Shown here: piece by piece, positions 34,466-43,678 of the stretch
How positions within the stretch are numbered: position 1 is the first letter of the stretch
How the letters are laid out: the number at the start of each line of letters is the position of its first letter
DNA from: Paenibacillus alba
Lineage (GTDB): Bacteria > Bacillota > Bacilli > Paenibacillales > NBRC-103111
Assembly: GCF_013204855.1 (NCBI RefSeq)
Contig: NZ_JABMKZ010000025.1
Span: 53,559-117,558 of the forward strand
Length of the DNA stretch: 64,000 bases
Direction: 5' to 3'
The notes under the pieces: generated by a model
What the model was told of the DNA's origin: nothing
Seen by the model: only the letters and a program-made list of their open reading frames with translations
Databases searched by the model: none
Made by a program: the position numbers and the translations under genes

Positions 34466-35146
34466 TTGAAGCAAATGTTGCTTATTCTACTTTCCCTTTG
34501 CCTTTGTACGGCAAACCTAGAGGCATACGCTTCTGCGAGCGATCCGCTAATGCCAAGCGCTGACGTTCTCATTGACGTAGGGCATGGCGGGATTGACAGT
34601 GGAACATTAGTTGGTAAATATGAAGAGAAAGACCTGAACTTAGCAATTTCAAAAAAAACATATAAGCTTCTTACGAAAAAAGGTTATCGTGTCGTCATCA
34701 ACCGAACCAAGGACTACGCATTAAGCGAAGACAACAAATGGTCATACGGCGGCAGACATCGCAAAGATCTAGCTCAACGCTCCGGCATCGCCAACACAGT
34801 CAAGCCCAAAATGATGTTGAGCCTTCATATCAATTGGTCTAGAAAGCCCACTAGCCGAGGCCCAATCGTCATTTATCAGAATCAATCCGAAAGTATTCTC
34901 ATTGCTCAGCTCTTGCAAGAATCGCTCAACCGTGTGTATGGGATGGAAGAATTGCCTATTCTCGGCAAGAAGTACTACGTCCTTAAAAACACAAAATGTC
35001 CCACGGTCATTGTTGAGCTTGGCTTCCTCTCCAACAAAACGGATCGCAAGCTGCTGACATCCGCACATCATCAAGCAAAGCTTGCCGAGGCGATCACGCA
35101 GGCCGTGGAACGATATTTTGCCATGACACAGCCTAAGCCTAATTAG
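34466..35146 (+). CDS. N-acetylmuramoyl-L-alanine amidase (CwlD-like, secreted)
   Basis: 226 residues: a signal peptide (about 1-24) and an Amidase_3 domain. Zinc and catalytic residues appear in DVGHGGIDSG, YEEKDLNL, LSLHINWS and VELGFLSN. The size and architecture (signal plus single amidase domain) resemble CwlD, which makes muramic-delta-lactam in spore cortex, but cortex specificity is an inference. The start is TTG at 34466 with AAAGGATG upstream; the ATG at 34475 is possible. It overlaps the convergent deacetylase gene by eight bases. Confidence 0.88.
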   Translation: MKQMLLILLSLCLCTANLEAYASASDPLMPSADVLIDVGHGGIDSGTLVGKYEEKDLNLAISKKTYKLLTKKGYRVVINRTKDYALSEDNKWSYGGRHRKDLAQRSGIANTVKPKMMLSLHINWSRKPTSRGPIVIYQNQSESILIAQLLQESLNRVYGMEELPILGKKYYVLKNTKCPTVIVELGFLSNKTDRKLLTSAHHQAKLAEAITQAVERYFAMTQPKPN

Positions 35147-35957
35147 TGCTGCGTTTCATTGTTTGCGATATCGAAACAAAGGTGGCTTCCTTTTGAATGG
35201 ACGGGATTGCCTCTTTAATCACTTGCGCGGTTTTTTTGCCCGGCGGCCCGACATGACCGATAGCAATAACCGTATCTCTCTCATGAATCAGCTTTTTGAG
35301 CCTGGTCATTTGTTTGCTGATATGGCTGTACGTATATAAATCATCAAAGAACAGCTGATTCTCGGAGAAAGGGACTCCTTGCGGTCCTGCCAGCTTCCCG
35401 ATGACACTTTTGGGCGTTGTGCGGCTGTCCAAAAGCATGAGATTCCTTTCTTTGCAAATATCAACGAGAATTTTCATGATTCTTTCATCAGCCGTCACCT
35501 TAGAACCCATATGATTATTGATTCCTATCACATAAGGAATATCTTCAATGGCTGCTACAATCCGCTTGTGAACCTCTTCGTCGCTCAGATCCGTTGTAAT
35601 GGCTCCCGGTCCCAGCCAACTCTTCTTGCCCCTCACTGGCTCCATAGGCAGGTGCAGGATGACCTCATGGCCCTTATCGTGGGCCAACTGCGCATCTTGT
35701 TTGCTTGATGGCAGAAATGGCATAACAGCGACGGTAAAAGGGATAGGGAGATCCATCATCTCCTTGGTTCCCTCCATATTGTTGCCAAAATCATCAATGA
35801 CGATGGCAACCTTCTTCATGGTCATTTCGGCAGCGGGCTTAGCCGGCTTCATCCCATCAGATGCCCCTGTTTGTATAGGCAGCAAAAGCAGGCCAACGCC
35901 AATGACACTCGCCAAAGTAATTACTCGCATAGAAGCATATTTGCTTTTCACATTCAT
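35139..35957 (-). CDS. Divergent polysaccharide deacetylase family protein
   Basis: 272 residues with a signal peptide (about 10-32) and a YibQ-like divergent polysaccharide deacetylase domain: VAIVIDDFGNN, EVILHLPMEP, GINNHMGSKVT, LLDSRTTPKSV and AIGHVGPPG carry the conserved Asp/His residues. It probably acts outside the membrane on wall glycans or has a non-catalytic role. The ATG at 35957 has GAGGAG seven bases ahead. Its 3' end overlaps that of the amidase gene, so the two transcripts are convergent. Confidence 0.88.
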   Translation of the reverse strand: MNVKSKYASMRVITLASVIGVGLLLLPIQTGASDGMKPAKPAAEMTMKKVAIVIDDFGNNMEGTKEMMDLPIPFTVAVMPFLPSSKQDAQLAHDKGHEVILHLPMEPVRGKKSWLGPGAITTDLSDEEVHKRIVAAIEDIPYVIGINNHMGSKVTADERIMKILVDICKERNLMLLDSRTTPKSVIGKLAGPQGVPFSENQLFFDDLYTYSHISKQMTRLKKLIHERDTVIAIGHVGPPGKKTAQVIKEAIPSIQKEATFVSISQTMKRSTN

Positions 35958-36068
35958 AGTCATTCTCCTCATTAGTAAAACTTAAGTAAATTGAGCAAGC
36001 TTTCCAGTTTCACTCATTATGCTTCTCTTGGCCCACAAATATGCGCTCTCAGGTCTATAAAAAGCAAA

Positions 36069-36103
36069 AGGAACCTACGCAAGTTAGTATCCTGCGGGTT
36101 CCT
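36069..36103 (-). terminator. Second terminator after ispG
   Basis: AGGAACC pairs with GGTTCCT around an imperfect inner stem; the minus-strand continuation is TTTTGCTTTTT. It stands about 50 bases beyond the first hairpin as a backup. Confidence 0.6.
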
Positions 36104-36149
36104 GTTTGAGTATTAGTTCCTTATCTCAGAAAGTCAGTTCTCGGAGACA

Positions 36150-36187
36150 AAAACACAAAGACCATCAGGATTTACCCTGATGGTCTG
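36150..36187 (-). terminator. Terminator after ispG
   Basis: GACCATCAGG pairs with CCTGATGGTC around a seven-base loop, and the minus-strand continuation is TTTGTGTTTTTG. It starts about 25 bases after the ispG stop. Confidence 0.88.
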
Positions 36188-36210
36188 ATCTCGCCTTGTC
36201 ATGATGGCGA

Positions 36211-37308
36211 TTAGTGTTTGCGGCCAGGAATGACACCTGTCTTTTCATATGAATCAACAATGATATCAATTTCTTTTTTGAGTTCAGCGAGCAGTTCTGC
36301 TTCTGGCACTTTACGAATCATTTCTCCGTAACGGAACAACATGCCTTCGCCGCGAGCACCTGCGATCCCGATATCCGCTTCACGCGCTTCACCTGGACCG
36401 TTAACGGCACAGCCCAACACAGATACCTTGATTGGCACCTTGATTTTGGAGATGTACTCTTCAACCTCGTTAGCAATCGAGAATAGATCAATATCCAAAC
36501 GACCGCAGGTCGGACAGGATACGAGCGTTGCCGCATTCGTAATTAATCCAAATGTTTTGAGCAGCTCACGAGCAACCTTAATCTCTTCAACCGGGTCTGC
36601 GCTAAGCGAAATGCGAAGCGTGTTCCCGATTCCCATGTTGAGAAGCGTACCAATCCCTGCCGCACTTTTTACAGCTCCTGTAAATAAGGTGCCAGCCTCT
36701 GTAATTCCGAGGTGAAGAGGGTAATTAAAGGCTTGGGCAGCTTGCGAATAAGCCGCTATAGCCATTGGCACATCAGAAGCTTTGAGGGACACGATAATAT
36801 CATGGAAATCAAGCTCTTCCAGAATATTGATGTGAAACAAAGCACTCTCTACCATGGCTTCCGGGGTTGGGTATCCATACTTCTCAAGGAGATGATTCTC
36901 CAAGGAGCCCGCATTTACGCCGATCCGAATCGGAATTCCACGTTCCTTACAAGCCTTAACGACCGCTTCCACTTTCTCGCGGCGACCGATATTGCCTGGA
37001 TTAATCCGTACTTTGTCAATCCCATTCTCAATGGCAGCAAGCGCCAACCGATAGTCAAAATGAATATCAGAAACGAGCGGAATATGAATTTGCTTCTTGA
37101 TCTCTTTAATTGCCTCTGCTGCTTCCTTATTGTTAACCGTGACACGAACGAGTTGACAGCCTGCCTCTTCCAAGCGAAGAATTTCGGCAACGGTTGCTTT
37201 CACATCCGCCGTCTTCGTTGTGCACATGCTTTGCATGATGACTTCATTGCTGCCACCGATGGTCAAATCGCCCACTCGGACGGCACGTGTATCTCTTCTA
37301 TGGAACAT
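36211..37308 (-). CDS. ispG: 4-hydroxy-3-methylbut-2-en-1-yl diphosphate synthase IspG
   Basis: An MEP-pathway enzyme of 365 residues that reduces methylerythritol cyclodiphosphate using a [4Fe-4S] cluster. The TIM-barrel part has RVGDLTIGG and KVRINPGNIG; the cluster cysteines are in VSCPTCGR and VLGCAVNGPGEA. The ATG at 37308 (MFHRRDTR) has GGGGAGAG eight bases ahead, so the longer frame to 37350 is not used. It lies between clpX and lonB, an insertion relative to B. subtilis. Confidence 0.96.
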   Translation of the reverse strand: MFHRRDTRAVRVGDLTIGGSNEVIMQSMCTTKTADVKATVAEILRLEEAGCQLVRVTVNNKEAAEAIKEIKKQIHIPLVSDIHFDYRLALAAIENGIDKVRINPGNIGRREKVEAVVKACKERGIPIRIGVNAGSLENHLLEKYGYPTPEAMVESALFHINILEELDFHDIIVSLKASDVPMAIAAYSQAAQAFNYPLHLGITEAGTLFTGAVKSAAGIGTLLNMGIGNTLRISLSADPVEEIKVARELLKTFGLITNAATLVSCPTCGRLDIDLFSIANEVEEYISKIKVPIKVSVLGCAVNGPGEAREADIGIAGARGEGMLFRYGEMIRKVPEAELLAELKKEIDIIVDSYEKTGVIPGRKH

Positions 37309-37404
37309 TATGGTTTCTCTCCCCATGACACCAAACATCCTCCGCTCCAATTTCCTTGAAGGAAATCGGATTGGAGGCTGTGTGTTCGTTTATGAAATTA
37401 TGGG

Positions 37405-38673
37405 TTACGCACTTTCCTCTTTTTTCTTACCTGAGGCAGGAGCGCCCTCTTTGGTCGTCAAAACAGGAGTAATCTTGTTCTGGACCGTTTCCTTGGACAC
37501 CACACAAGTGGATACATCCGTTCTTGAAGGAACCTCGAACATCACATCAAGCATAATGCTCTCGATGATAGCTCTCAATCCACGCGCCCCAGTATTCCGT
37601 TTAATCGCTTCTTTGGCAATAGCGTCTAACGCCTCAGCATCGAATTCGAGTGAAACGTTATCCATTTCCAGCATCTTCTGGTATTGTTTCACAAGCGCAT
37701 TCTTAGGCTCGGAAAGAATACGCACAAGGGCTGCTTCATCTAGCGGCTCTAGTGTGGAAATAACTGGCAAACGACCTACGAATTCCGGAATTAATCCGAA
37801 TCTCAAAAGATCCTCTGGAAGTACCATGGATAAGTACTCGCCTGGTTTCAAATCAACTTTAGCACCGTCAGTGCTAAAACCGATCACTTTTTTACCGATT
37901 CTACGTTTGATAATTTGCTCCAGACCGTCAAAAGCTCCGCCGCAAATAAACAAAATATTCGTCGTATCGATTTGAATGAATTCTTGATGCGGATGCTTAC
38001 GTCCACCTTGCGGAGGAACGGACGCTACCGTACCTTCAAGAATTTTCAATAAAGCTTGCTGTACGCCTTCACCAGAAACATCTCTTGTGATCGATGGGTT
38101 CTCGGATTTGCGTGCAACTTTATCAATCTCATCAATGTAGATAATGCCGCGCTCAGCTTTCTCTACATCATAATCAGCAGCTTGAATCAATTTGAGCAAA
38201 ATATTCTCAACGTCTTCCCCTACATATCCCGCTTCTGTCAATGAAGTGGCATCTGCGATCGCGAAAGGTACGTTCAGAATTTTGGCTAGTGTTTGTGCCA
38301 GCAACGTTTTACCGCTACCTGTTGGTCCTAGAAGGACGATGTTACTTTTTTGAAGTTCAACATCTTCCAATTTGTTTTGCGAATTGATACGTTTGTAGTG
38401 ATTGTAAACCGCTACAGCCAACGATTTTTTCGCTTGTTCTTGACCAATGACATACTGATCCAAAATGTTGCGAATTTCCTTTGGTTTCGGAACATCCTTC
38501 AGATCAAGCTCTTCTTCATGACCTAATTCTTCTTCCACAATCTCCGTGCAAAGCTCTATACATTCATCACAAATGTAAACTCCCGGACCTGCAACAAGTT
38601 TGCGAACTTGATCCTGGGATTTTCCACAAAAGGAACATTTGAGTTGGCCTTTTTCATCGTTAAATTTAAACAT
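37405..38673 (-). CDS. clpX: ClpX, ATP-dependent protease unfoldase subunit
   Basis: 422 residues. The N-terminal zinc-binding domain has the C4 pattern CSFCGKS...CDECIELC; the AAA+ core has GPTGSGKTLLAQTLA, IIYIDEIDK and the pore and IGF-like loops. TAAAGGAG precedes the ATG. ClpX unfolds substrates and feeds them to ClpP, encoded 12 bases upstream on the same strand. Confidence 0.98.
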   Translation of the reverse strand: MFKFNDEKGQLKCSFCGKSQDQVRKLVAGPGVYICDECIELCTEIVEEELGHEEELDLKDVPKPKEIRNILDQYVIGQEQAKKSLAVAVYNHYKRINSQNKLEDVELQKSNIVLLGPTGSGKTLLAQTLAKILNVPFAIADATSLTEAGYVGEDVENILLKLIQAADYDVEKAERGIIYIDEIDKVARKSENPSITRDVSGEGVQQALLKILEGTVASVPPQGGRKHPHQEFIQIDTTNILFICGGAFDGLEQIIKRRIGKKVIGFSTDGAKVDLKPGEYLSMVLPEDLLRFGLIPEFVGRLPVISTLEPLDEAALVRILSEPKNALVKQYQKMLEMDNVSLEFDAEALDAIAKEAIKRNTGARGLRAIIESIMLDVMFEVPSRTDVSTCVVSKETVQNKITPVLTTKEGAPASGKKKEESA

Positions 38674-38685
38674 GGGATCACTCCT

Positions 38686-39276
38686 TTATTTCAAGTCGTT
38701 TCGAGTGATAACCTCGTCGATTAACCCGTATGCCTTCGCTTCATCAGCGCTCATAAAGTTATCCCGGTCGGTGTCTCTTTCGATCTTATCAAGCGGCTGT
38801 CCCGTACGGTCCACATAAATCTGGTTGAGTTTTTGTTTCGTCTTGATAATCCAATCCGCGTGAATCTTGATATCGGTCGCTTGACCTCTAACACCGCCGA
38901 GCGGTTGGTGAATCATAACTTCTGCATTCGGCAGCGCGTATCGCTTGCCTTTGGCACCTGCTGTTAACAGCAAAGAGCCCATACTTGCAGCCATACCTAC
39001 GCAAATCGTAGATACATCAGGTTTAATGAATTGCATGGTATCAAAAATACCCATACCTGCCGTTACAGACCCACCTGGTGAGTTGATATATAAGTGGATA
39101 TCCTTATCAGGGTCCTGTGCGGATAAAAAGAGCAGCTGGGCAATGACCAAATTAGCCACATCGTCATCAATTGCGGTCCCGATGAATATAATGCGGTCCT
39201 TAAGCAGACGCGAGTAGATATCGTAAGAACGTTCCCCACGAGCCTCTTGTTCAACAACCATAGGAATAAGACTCAT
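38686..39276 (-). CDS. clpP: ClpP, ATP-dependent Clp protease proteolytic subunit
   Basis: A 196-residue serine peptidase. The catalytic serine is in GMAASMGSLLL (about residue 98) and the histidine in MIHQPLGG (about 123); YINSPGGSV is also conserved. The ATG at 39276 (MSLIPMVVEQ) has AAAAGGAG upstream; the frame open to 39360 encodes no conserved sequence. tig-clpP-clpX as neighbours is the proteobacterial-style order; in B. subtilis clpP lies elsewhere. Confidence 0.97.
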   Translation of the reverse strand: MSLIPMVVEQEARGERSYDIYSRLLKDRIIFIGTAIDDDVANLVIAQLLFLSAQDPDKDIHLYINSPGGSVTAGMGIFDTMQFIKPDVSTICVGMAASMGSLLLTAGAKGKRYALPNAEVMIHQPLGGVRGQATDIKIHADWIIKTKQKLNQIYVDRTGQPLDKIERDTDRDNFMSADEAKAYGLIDEVITRNDLK

Positions 39277-39430
39277 TGTACCAACTCCTTTTACGGCCAT
39301 AGCCATATTCTCCAAATTGGGATTCAGTAACAGTTTAACACGTTTGAGCGGCAAAGTCATTTTTTCAGAGAACTGCTATGTAAGTGGGCATTTCTTATGT
39401 TATTGGGCAGTTTGGAGCTAAAATAGGGTA

Positions 39431-39464
39431 AAAGAAAGGCACGTTGCTTACGTACGTGCCTTTA
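39431..39464 (-). terminator. Terminator after tig
   Basis: On the minus strand AAAGGCACGT and ACGTGCCTTT pair around a nine-base loop, followed by CTTTT. It starts ten bases after the tig stop. Confidence 0.88.
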
Positions 39465-39474
39465 CTAACCTTAT

Positions 39475-40776
39475 TTATACTGCTGCGGAAACATGCTTGC
39501 TATTTTCAAGCAAGAAGTCTACCGTTTTTCTCATAACAAGATCGTTGCTCAAACCTTCAAGGCTGCCGTTGGAAGCAAACAGCTCACGAAGTTCAGCAGT
39601 TGTTTTTTGGTAGGAATCTGCATATTTGCCAAGTTCCGCGTCAACTTCTTCGTCGGAAACTTCGATTTTTTCTGCAGCTGCAATTGCTTCAAGAACAAGG
39701 TTGTTGCGAACACGCTTCTCAGCATCTTCTCTCATTTGATCTTTCAGCACGCTCTCGTTTTGACCGGAGAACTGGAAGTAAATTTCAAGCGTCATGCCTT
39801 GGGAACGAAGACGTCTTTCGAATTCTTTCACCATAACATCAAGCTCTGCTTCTACCATGGAAGCTGGAATTTCAACATCAGCATTCGCTGCTGCTTTTTC
39901 CACAACTGCTGTTTCAAGAGCAGCCTCTGAATCTTTTTCCTTGCGCTCTTGAAGACGTTTTTGCAATTCTTCTTTGTACTCGACAAGTGTATCGTACTCG
40001 CTAACATCTTTCGCGAATTCATCGTCAAGCTCTGGCAAGTTTTTGCGTTTGATGTCGTGAATCAACACTTTAAACACAGCTGCTTTACCTTTAAGGTCTT
40101 CGGAGTGGTAGTTTTCTGGGAAGCTAACGTTAACTTCCTTTTCTTCACCTTTGCCAAGACCAACTAGCTGCTCTTCGAATCCTGGGATGAAGGAGTTCGA
40201 TCCAAGCTCAAGGGAATACTTCTCCGCTTTGCCGCCTTCGAATGCTTCACCATCAACGAATCCTTCGAAATCAAGGACAACGACGTCGCCGTTAGCTGCT
40301 TGTCCTTCTTCAAGAACAACCAATTCAGCGTGACGTTGTTGCAAGCGTGCAAGCTCTTCGTTCAGTTCTTCTTCTGTTACTGTTGCACTAACCGCTTCAA
40401 CTTCAATGCCTTTGTAATCGCCAAGCGTAACTTCAGGCTTAACGGTTACTTTAGCTTTGAACTTCAGGATTTGGCCTTTACCGAATTGCTCAACGTCTAC
40501 TTCTGGACGATCAACAGGCTCGATTTTAACCTCTTCAATCGCTTCAACATAGACTTCAGGCAAAATGATATCTAAAGCATCTTGATATAAGCTTTCAACA
40601 CCGAATTTAGCTTCAAAGATAGAACGAGGAACTTTCCCTTTACGGAATCCTGGAACATTTACTTTCGCTGATACCTTTTTAAATGCTTTATCCAAAGCAT
40701 CTGCGACGCGCTCTGCGCCAACTTCCACTTCAAGAACGCCTACGTTCTTCTCTATTTTTTCCCAACTTGCTTTCAT
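39475..40776 (-). CDS. tig: Trigger factor
   Basis: A 433-residue ribosome-bound chaperone. The N-terminal domain carries the ribosome-binding signature GFRKGKVPRSIFE (about residues 42-54), the FKBP-like prolyl isomerase domain is around 160-245 (GDVVVLDFEGFVDG), and the C-terminal helical arms follow. GGAGGGG lies upstream of the ATG. It is separated from clpP by a terminator. Confidence 0.97.
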   Translation of the reverse strand: MKASWEKIEKNVGVLEVEVGAERVADALDKAFKKVSAKVNVPGFRKGKVPRSIFEAKFGVESLYQDALDIILPEVYVEAIEEVKIEPVDRPEVDVEQFGKGQILKFKAKVTVKPEVTLGDYKGIEVEAVSATVTEEELNEELARLQQRHAELVVLEEGQAANGDVVVLDFEGFVDGEAFEGGKAEKYSLELGSNSFIPGFEEQLVGLGKGEEKEVNVSFPENYHSEDLKGKAAVFKVLIHDIKRKNLPELDDEFAKDVSEYDTLVEYKEELQKRLQERKEKDSEAALETAVVEKAAANADVEIPASMVEAELDVMVKEFERRLRSQGMTLEIYFQFSGQNESVLKDQMREDAEKRVRNNLVLEAIAAAEKIEVSDEEVDAELGKYADSYQKTTAELRELFASNGSLEGLSNDLVMRKTVDFLLENSKHVSAAV

Positions 40777-40884
40777 TTTATGCTTTCCCCTCCAAAAATG
40801 TACGATGACATATTTTCACGTACGCTCATTATAACCATTCTATTATAACATATAACAATTTCATTTCAAGGCGGCCTTTAGAAG

Positions 40885-41811
40885 CTACGACGGATCGGGA
40901 CTAAACTGCTGCACAAACGCTTGCAGCACTAGGTGTGCCCGCTTCCATTGCAGCGTCATTGAATCCACAATCCCATAGTTATCTAGTATTTCTTCGCGGT
41001 TTACCGTGCCAAATAATTTCTCTTGCAGTATAGCGTGCAGCGCAGAAGCCCATACATCTACCGCCCCTTCTTCGGCGCTAACGAGATCCGTGTAGATGGC
41101 TGTGCCGTAAGCGTAGGCCAGAAACTCCTGCCACGTTTGTCTGGCAAAATAAACAAAATCAGGCTGGCTTGTTTCACTAATGTCCCCAACTCTGCGAATC
41201 ATATCACGAATTCGCAATGGAAATTCTTCGGGACACAGCGGTGTCTCCTCAATATCGACGGCGATGGTCTTCCCATTCTTAGGAAACTCAACAATCCCGT
41301 TCTCACCCATGTGCTTGAGCGCTTGCAGAGCTTTAAACTGAATGTGTGGATGCCGCGGTCTTTCATTGAGCCATTCCCTCACCGATTGACCCAGACCTGG
41401 TTGATCAAGGAAGCCAAGCTGCTCCAGCGCGCTGACCTGCTCCTCCAAGGTCCCTTCTTTCAACAGGTTCAGCAATTTAAGGGCATAGCCTTCGTCCGTC
41501 GTCTTTTCTCTTATGTATTGTCTTAGTAAGTCCTTCTCCTCTTCTTCGTCCTCTTCCTGCTGCGTTGTCGTCGGAAACATCGTCTCTGGAAACATCGTAT
41601 AGAGCCAATGGCGCAGCGCTTCCCACTGTTCCGTTTTACTTTCGTCCACATTCGGAAATTGCAGCAGAAAAGTTAACAACTGCAGGGCATCCGTATACTG
41701 CTCTGTCCGCAGGAAACGTGTCAACTCATCTTCATAATACTGTTCTGTTTTCGGAAAAAGAAATAGATTGTTCATAGATCGGTCCGTTATGGGAATCACC
41801 TCAGAAATCAT
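40885..41811 (-). CDS. Helical-repeat hypothetical protein, probable YsoA counterpart
   Basis: 308 residues, mostly alpha-helical, with an acidic stretch (about 85-93) and repeat-like helices (EEQVSALEQLGFLDQPGL; HPHIQFKALQALKHMGENG) of HEAT or TPR character. In B. subtilis ysoA, a TPR protein, precedes tig at this position, so orthology is inferred from place and size. The start is uncertain: the ATG at 41811 has no clear site, and the ATG at 41775 (MNNLFLFP) is an alternative. Function unknown. Confidence 0.75.
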   Translation of the reverse strand: MISEVIPITDRSMNNLFLFPKTEQYYEDELTRFLRTEQYTDALQLLTFLLQFPNVDESKTEQWEALRHWLYTMFPETMFPTTTQQEEDEEEEKDLLRQYIREKTTDEGYALKLLNLLKEGTLEEQVSALEQLGFLDQPGLGQSVREWLNERPRHPHIQFKALQALKHMGENGIVEFPKNGKTIAVDIEETPLCPEEFPLRIRDMIRRVGDISETSQPDFVYFARQTWQEFLAYAYGTAIYTDLVSAEEGAVDVWASALHAILQEKLFGTVNREEILDNYGIVDSMTLQWKRAHLVLQAFVQQFSPDPS

Positions 41812-41874
41812 GGTCTCGCTGGTGACAGTTTACTTGATTGTCAGAGTGATTGCAAAATAATTATGAATCAAGGG

Positions 41875-41904
41875 TTGACTTCCTATAAAACGATATGATA
41901 TATT
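41875..41904 (+). promoter_or_regulatory. Promoter of tRNA-Arg
   Basis: TTGACT (41875-41880) and TATATT (41899-41904) are 18 bases apart, about 50 bases ahead of the tRNA. Confidence 0.65.
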
Positions 41905-41955
41905 AACTCTCGCTTCGCTAAACGGATTCATTCCGCTAGGTAAGAAGAGGTTTAT

Positions 41956-42029
41956 GTCTCAGTAGCTCAGCTGGATAGAGCACACGCCTTCTAAGCGTGC
42001 GGTCGGGGGTTCGAATCCCTCCTGGGACG
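41956..42029 (+). tRNA. tRNA-Arg, anticodon TCT
   Basis: All arms are readable: acceptor GTCTCAG/CTGGGAC, D-arm with AGCTCAGCTGGATAGAGC, anticodon stem CACGC/GCGTG around CTTCTAA (anticodon TCT, reading AGA), and a T-arm with GGTTCGAATCC. The CCA end is not encoded; the discriminator base is G. A promoter lies upstream and a terminator 15 bases downstream. It marks the boundary where the conserved minus-strand backbone gives way to the Rhs region. Confidence 0.97.
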
Positions 42030-42043
42030 TCATAGTAATGGAA

Positions 42044-42075
42044 GAGACCGCGAGATATCGCGGTCTTTTTTTTGT
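42044..42075 (+). terminator. Terminator of tRNA-Arg
   Basis: AGACCGCGA and TCGCGGTCT pair around GATA, followed by a run of T. Confidence 0.92.
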
Positions 42076-42153
42076 TTAGAAAAATAAAATTGAGGAAATT
42101 GACAATCACAGATGAATGGGTAGCACCATAAGCCAATCAGGGTTCTTAGAAAA

Positions 42154-42414
42154 TTAATCAGGGCTTATTAAGCATTTACCTACTAACTCTTCTGCCTCAT
42201 ACCCGTTTGGTTTAAGGTTTAAAGAAATAGTGTCTTTATTCATTTGTGGATTTTTATAGCCCATATGCACAACATTATTAATCACATATTCATTTGAAGT
42301 GTTGTTTGCATCTACCAGTAAATTCCCTGTGAGTTCGCCAAGACATATTCCAGTTATTACAACAACATTGGCACTCTTTACGTACATTGAAAACTCAACA
42401 TTTATAGAAAACAT
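42154..42414 (-). CDS. Small hypothetical protein, candidate immunity gene of Rhs unit 3
   Basis: 86 residues, beginning MFSINVEFSMYVKSANVV, predicted beta-rich and soluble. AAAGGTGG lies eight bases before the ATG at 42414. It starts about 30 bases after the stop of a frameshifted Rhs toxin tail on the same strand, the usual position of an immunity gene. I recognise no family, so the immunity role is inferred only from position. Confidence 0.6.
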   Translation of the reverse strand: MFSINVEFSMYVKSANVVVITGICLGELTGNLLVDANNTSNEYVINNVVHMGYKNPQMNKDTISLNLKPNGYEAEELVGKCLISPD

Positions 42415-42444
42415 ACGCTTCACCACCTTTTATTCTCCCAATAT

Positions 42445-42872
42445 TTATCTGTATTCTCTGAGCAGTTGAATTGTATCTCTAGTCTCAGAATTCGGTATTC
42501 CATATGCCTTTGTAAAGTTAATCAATTTCCTTGGCCTCAATCTCCATTTGAATAATGTTTGTGCCGTTTGCTCTTCCAGTTCTGTACTGAGTTGCATGAA
42601 TAAATTCTTCAAACACCGCTGATGCAGAAGGATTGGGTTATCTCCATCACGGCTTAGGCCAAACGGATCGACATAGGATACTGGGTTCCCACGTACCGTA
42701 GGGGATAGGTGTACGTGTAGCTCCGTATGTGACCGAGGCGACGGTAGCTGCGCTGTTCTGTTCGGTCAATACGTTGCCCGCAGCATCATAGGTGTAGATG
42801 TAGTGGATAATCCATTGTCCGCTCGCTGTTTGATCCGTCAGAGAGATCAGTTGACTGTTAGAGTTGCCATGA
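42445..42872 (-). pseudogene. Rhs fragment 3: YD-repeat core piece joined to a frameshifted toxin tail
   Basis: Reading from 42872, a YD-repeat piece (LTDQTASGQW, YDAAGNVLTEQN) joins out of frame to NPVSYVDPFGLSRDGD, which contains the DPxGL motif that ends Rhs cores. A tail of about 60 residues follows. Its middle (VFEEFIHATQYRTGRANG) is in another frame from its start and end (LINFTKAYGIPNSETRDT). One-base indels near 42640 and near 42527 restore a single frame. It is the remnant of a polymorphic toxin C-terminus and is almost certainly inactive as it stands. Confidence 0.8.
42692..42790 (-). repeat. 99-bp near-identical Rhs segment, copy A
   Basis: These 99 bases match 44592-44690 at 97 positions (differences in GGGGAT/GGGGAG and GTGACC/GTGGCC), in the same orientation. 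They encode the YDAAGNVLTEQNSAATVAS part of the YD core. The flanking sequence diverges quickly on both sides. Confidence 0.95.
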
Positions 42873-42918
42873 AAAAAGAAACCTTGAAAGGCATGAAGCC
42901 AATCAAGGTAAATTGATA

Positions 42919-43170
42919 TTAAGATTCAAATGTTGTTCTATCGGGGAAACGCCCATTTTCCCGAATAAAACATACTGATATCCTTTGAGCAGCCCTATCG
43001 AAATAAAATTTATTGGAAATACTAATATCAGGGATAGGCTCTATCTCAGCAAACTTCCTCGTTATTTTGTTAAGTTCTATTTTGCCCATCATATCTTCAT
43101 TTGGTCCAAATTTGTATACTACTCTTTCTTCATTTTCCATTTCTTTGAGCAACAGTACGTACGAAGCCAA
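42919..43170 (-). CDS. Small hypothetical protein, candidate immunity gene of Rhs unit 2
   Basis: 83 residues starting with TTG at 43170, preceded by GAGGAGGAG at six bases. The sequence (KFGPNEDMMGKIELNK, FYFDRAAQRISVCFIREN) looks like a compact alpha/beta protein. It begins 15 bases after the stop of the Rhs unit 2 tail. It resembles no family I can name; the immunity role is inferred from position. Confidence 0.6.
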   Translation of the reverse strand: MASYVLLLKEMENEERVVYKFGPNEDMMGKIELNKITRKFAEIEPIPDISISNKFYFDRAAQRISVCFIRENGRFPDRTTFES

Positions 43171-43185
43171 AATTTTCTCCTCCTC

Positions 43186-43568
43186 TTATGGATTCCACGG
43201 GCAACCTGATTCTATGGTTTTGTCATGTGCTGTCCTATAGTTTGTTTTGAATATCCCTTCAAATCTCGATTCAAACAACTCATGATTAATTAAATCAATA
43301 TCACTATACCGATGAGTTCCTGCTAGCGGAACGGATTAGGCGTATCCCCTTGCTCAAGAATCGCTTCTCCATAAGGCGCGTACGCGTATTGATCCGTCAC
43401 TTGGCCGCTGTTGTCGGTCAAAGCGATCGTGCTGCCTCGACGGTCATAGTGATATACCCGATAAGTGCCTGCTTGATCTTCCCTGCCGATATCCCTGCAT
43501 AAGGCTGTGAAGGTTGCCACAGGCATAGGCTTTGATCCTTCGGGTTTTCCGGCGCTTTGAAGCGCCAA
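43186..43568 (-). pseudogene. Rhs fragment 2: core piece and toxin tail
   Basis: The core piece (43323-43568) contains RVYHYDRRGSTIALTD, QYAYAPYGE and ends at PNPFR followed by TAG. In intact Rhs proteins this point leads into a YNGR-type segment that is absent here. The next bases, in another frame, encode about 44 residues (GTHRYSDIDLINHELFES ... YRTAHDKTIESGCPWNP) ending at 43186, which look like the end of a toxin domain. The ~100 residues normally between the two are missing, so this is a deletion product. Confidence 0.75.
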
Positions 43569-43678
43569 AGACGGTTGTTTGCGTCGTTAGCGATGCAGCG
43601 GCGGGCAAAAACTAGTTAATAGCATTACTGGGTCATGTGTGGTATTGGTTGAATGATCGTTTTAATCGGCACTGGATA

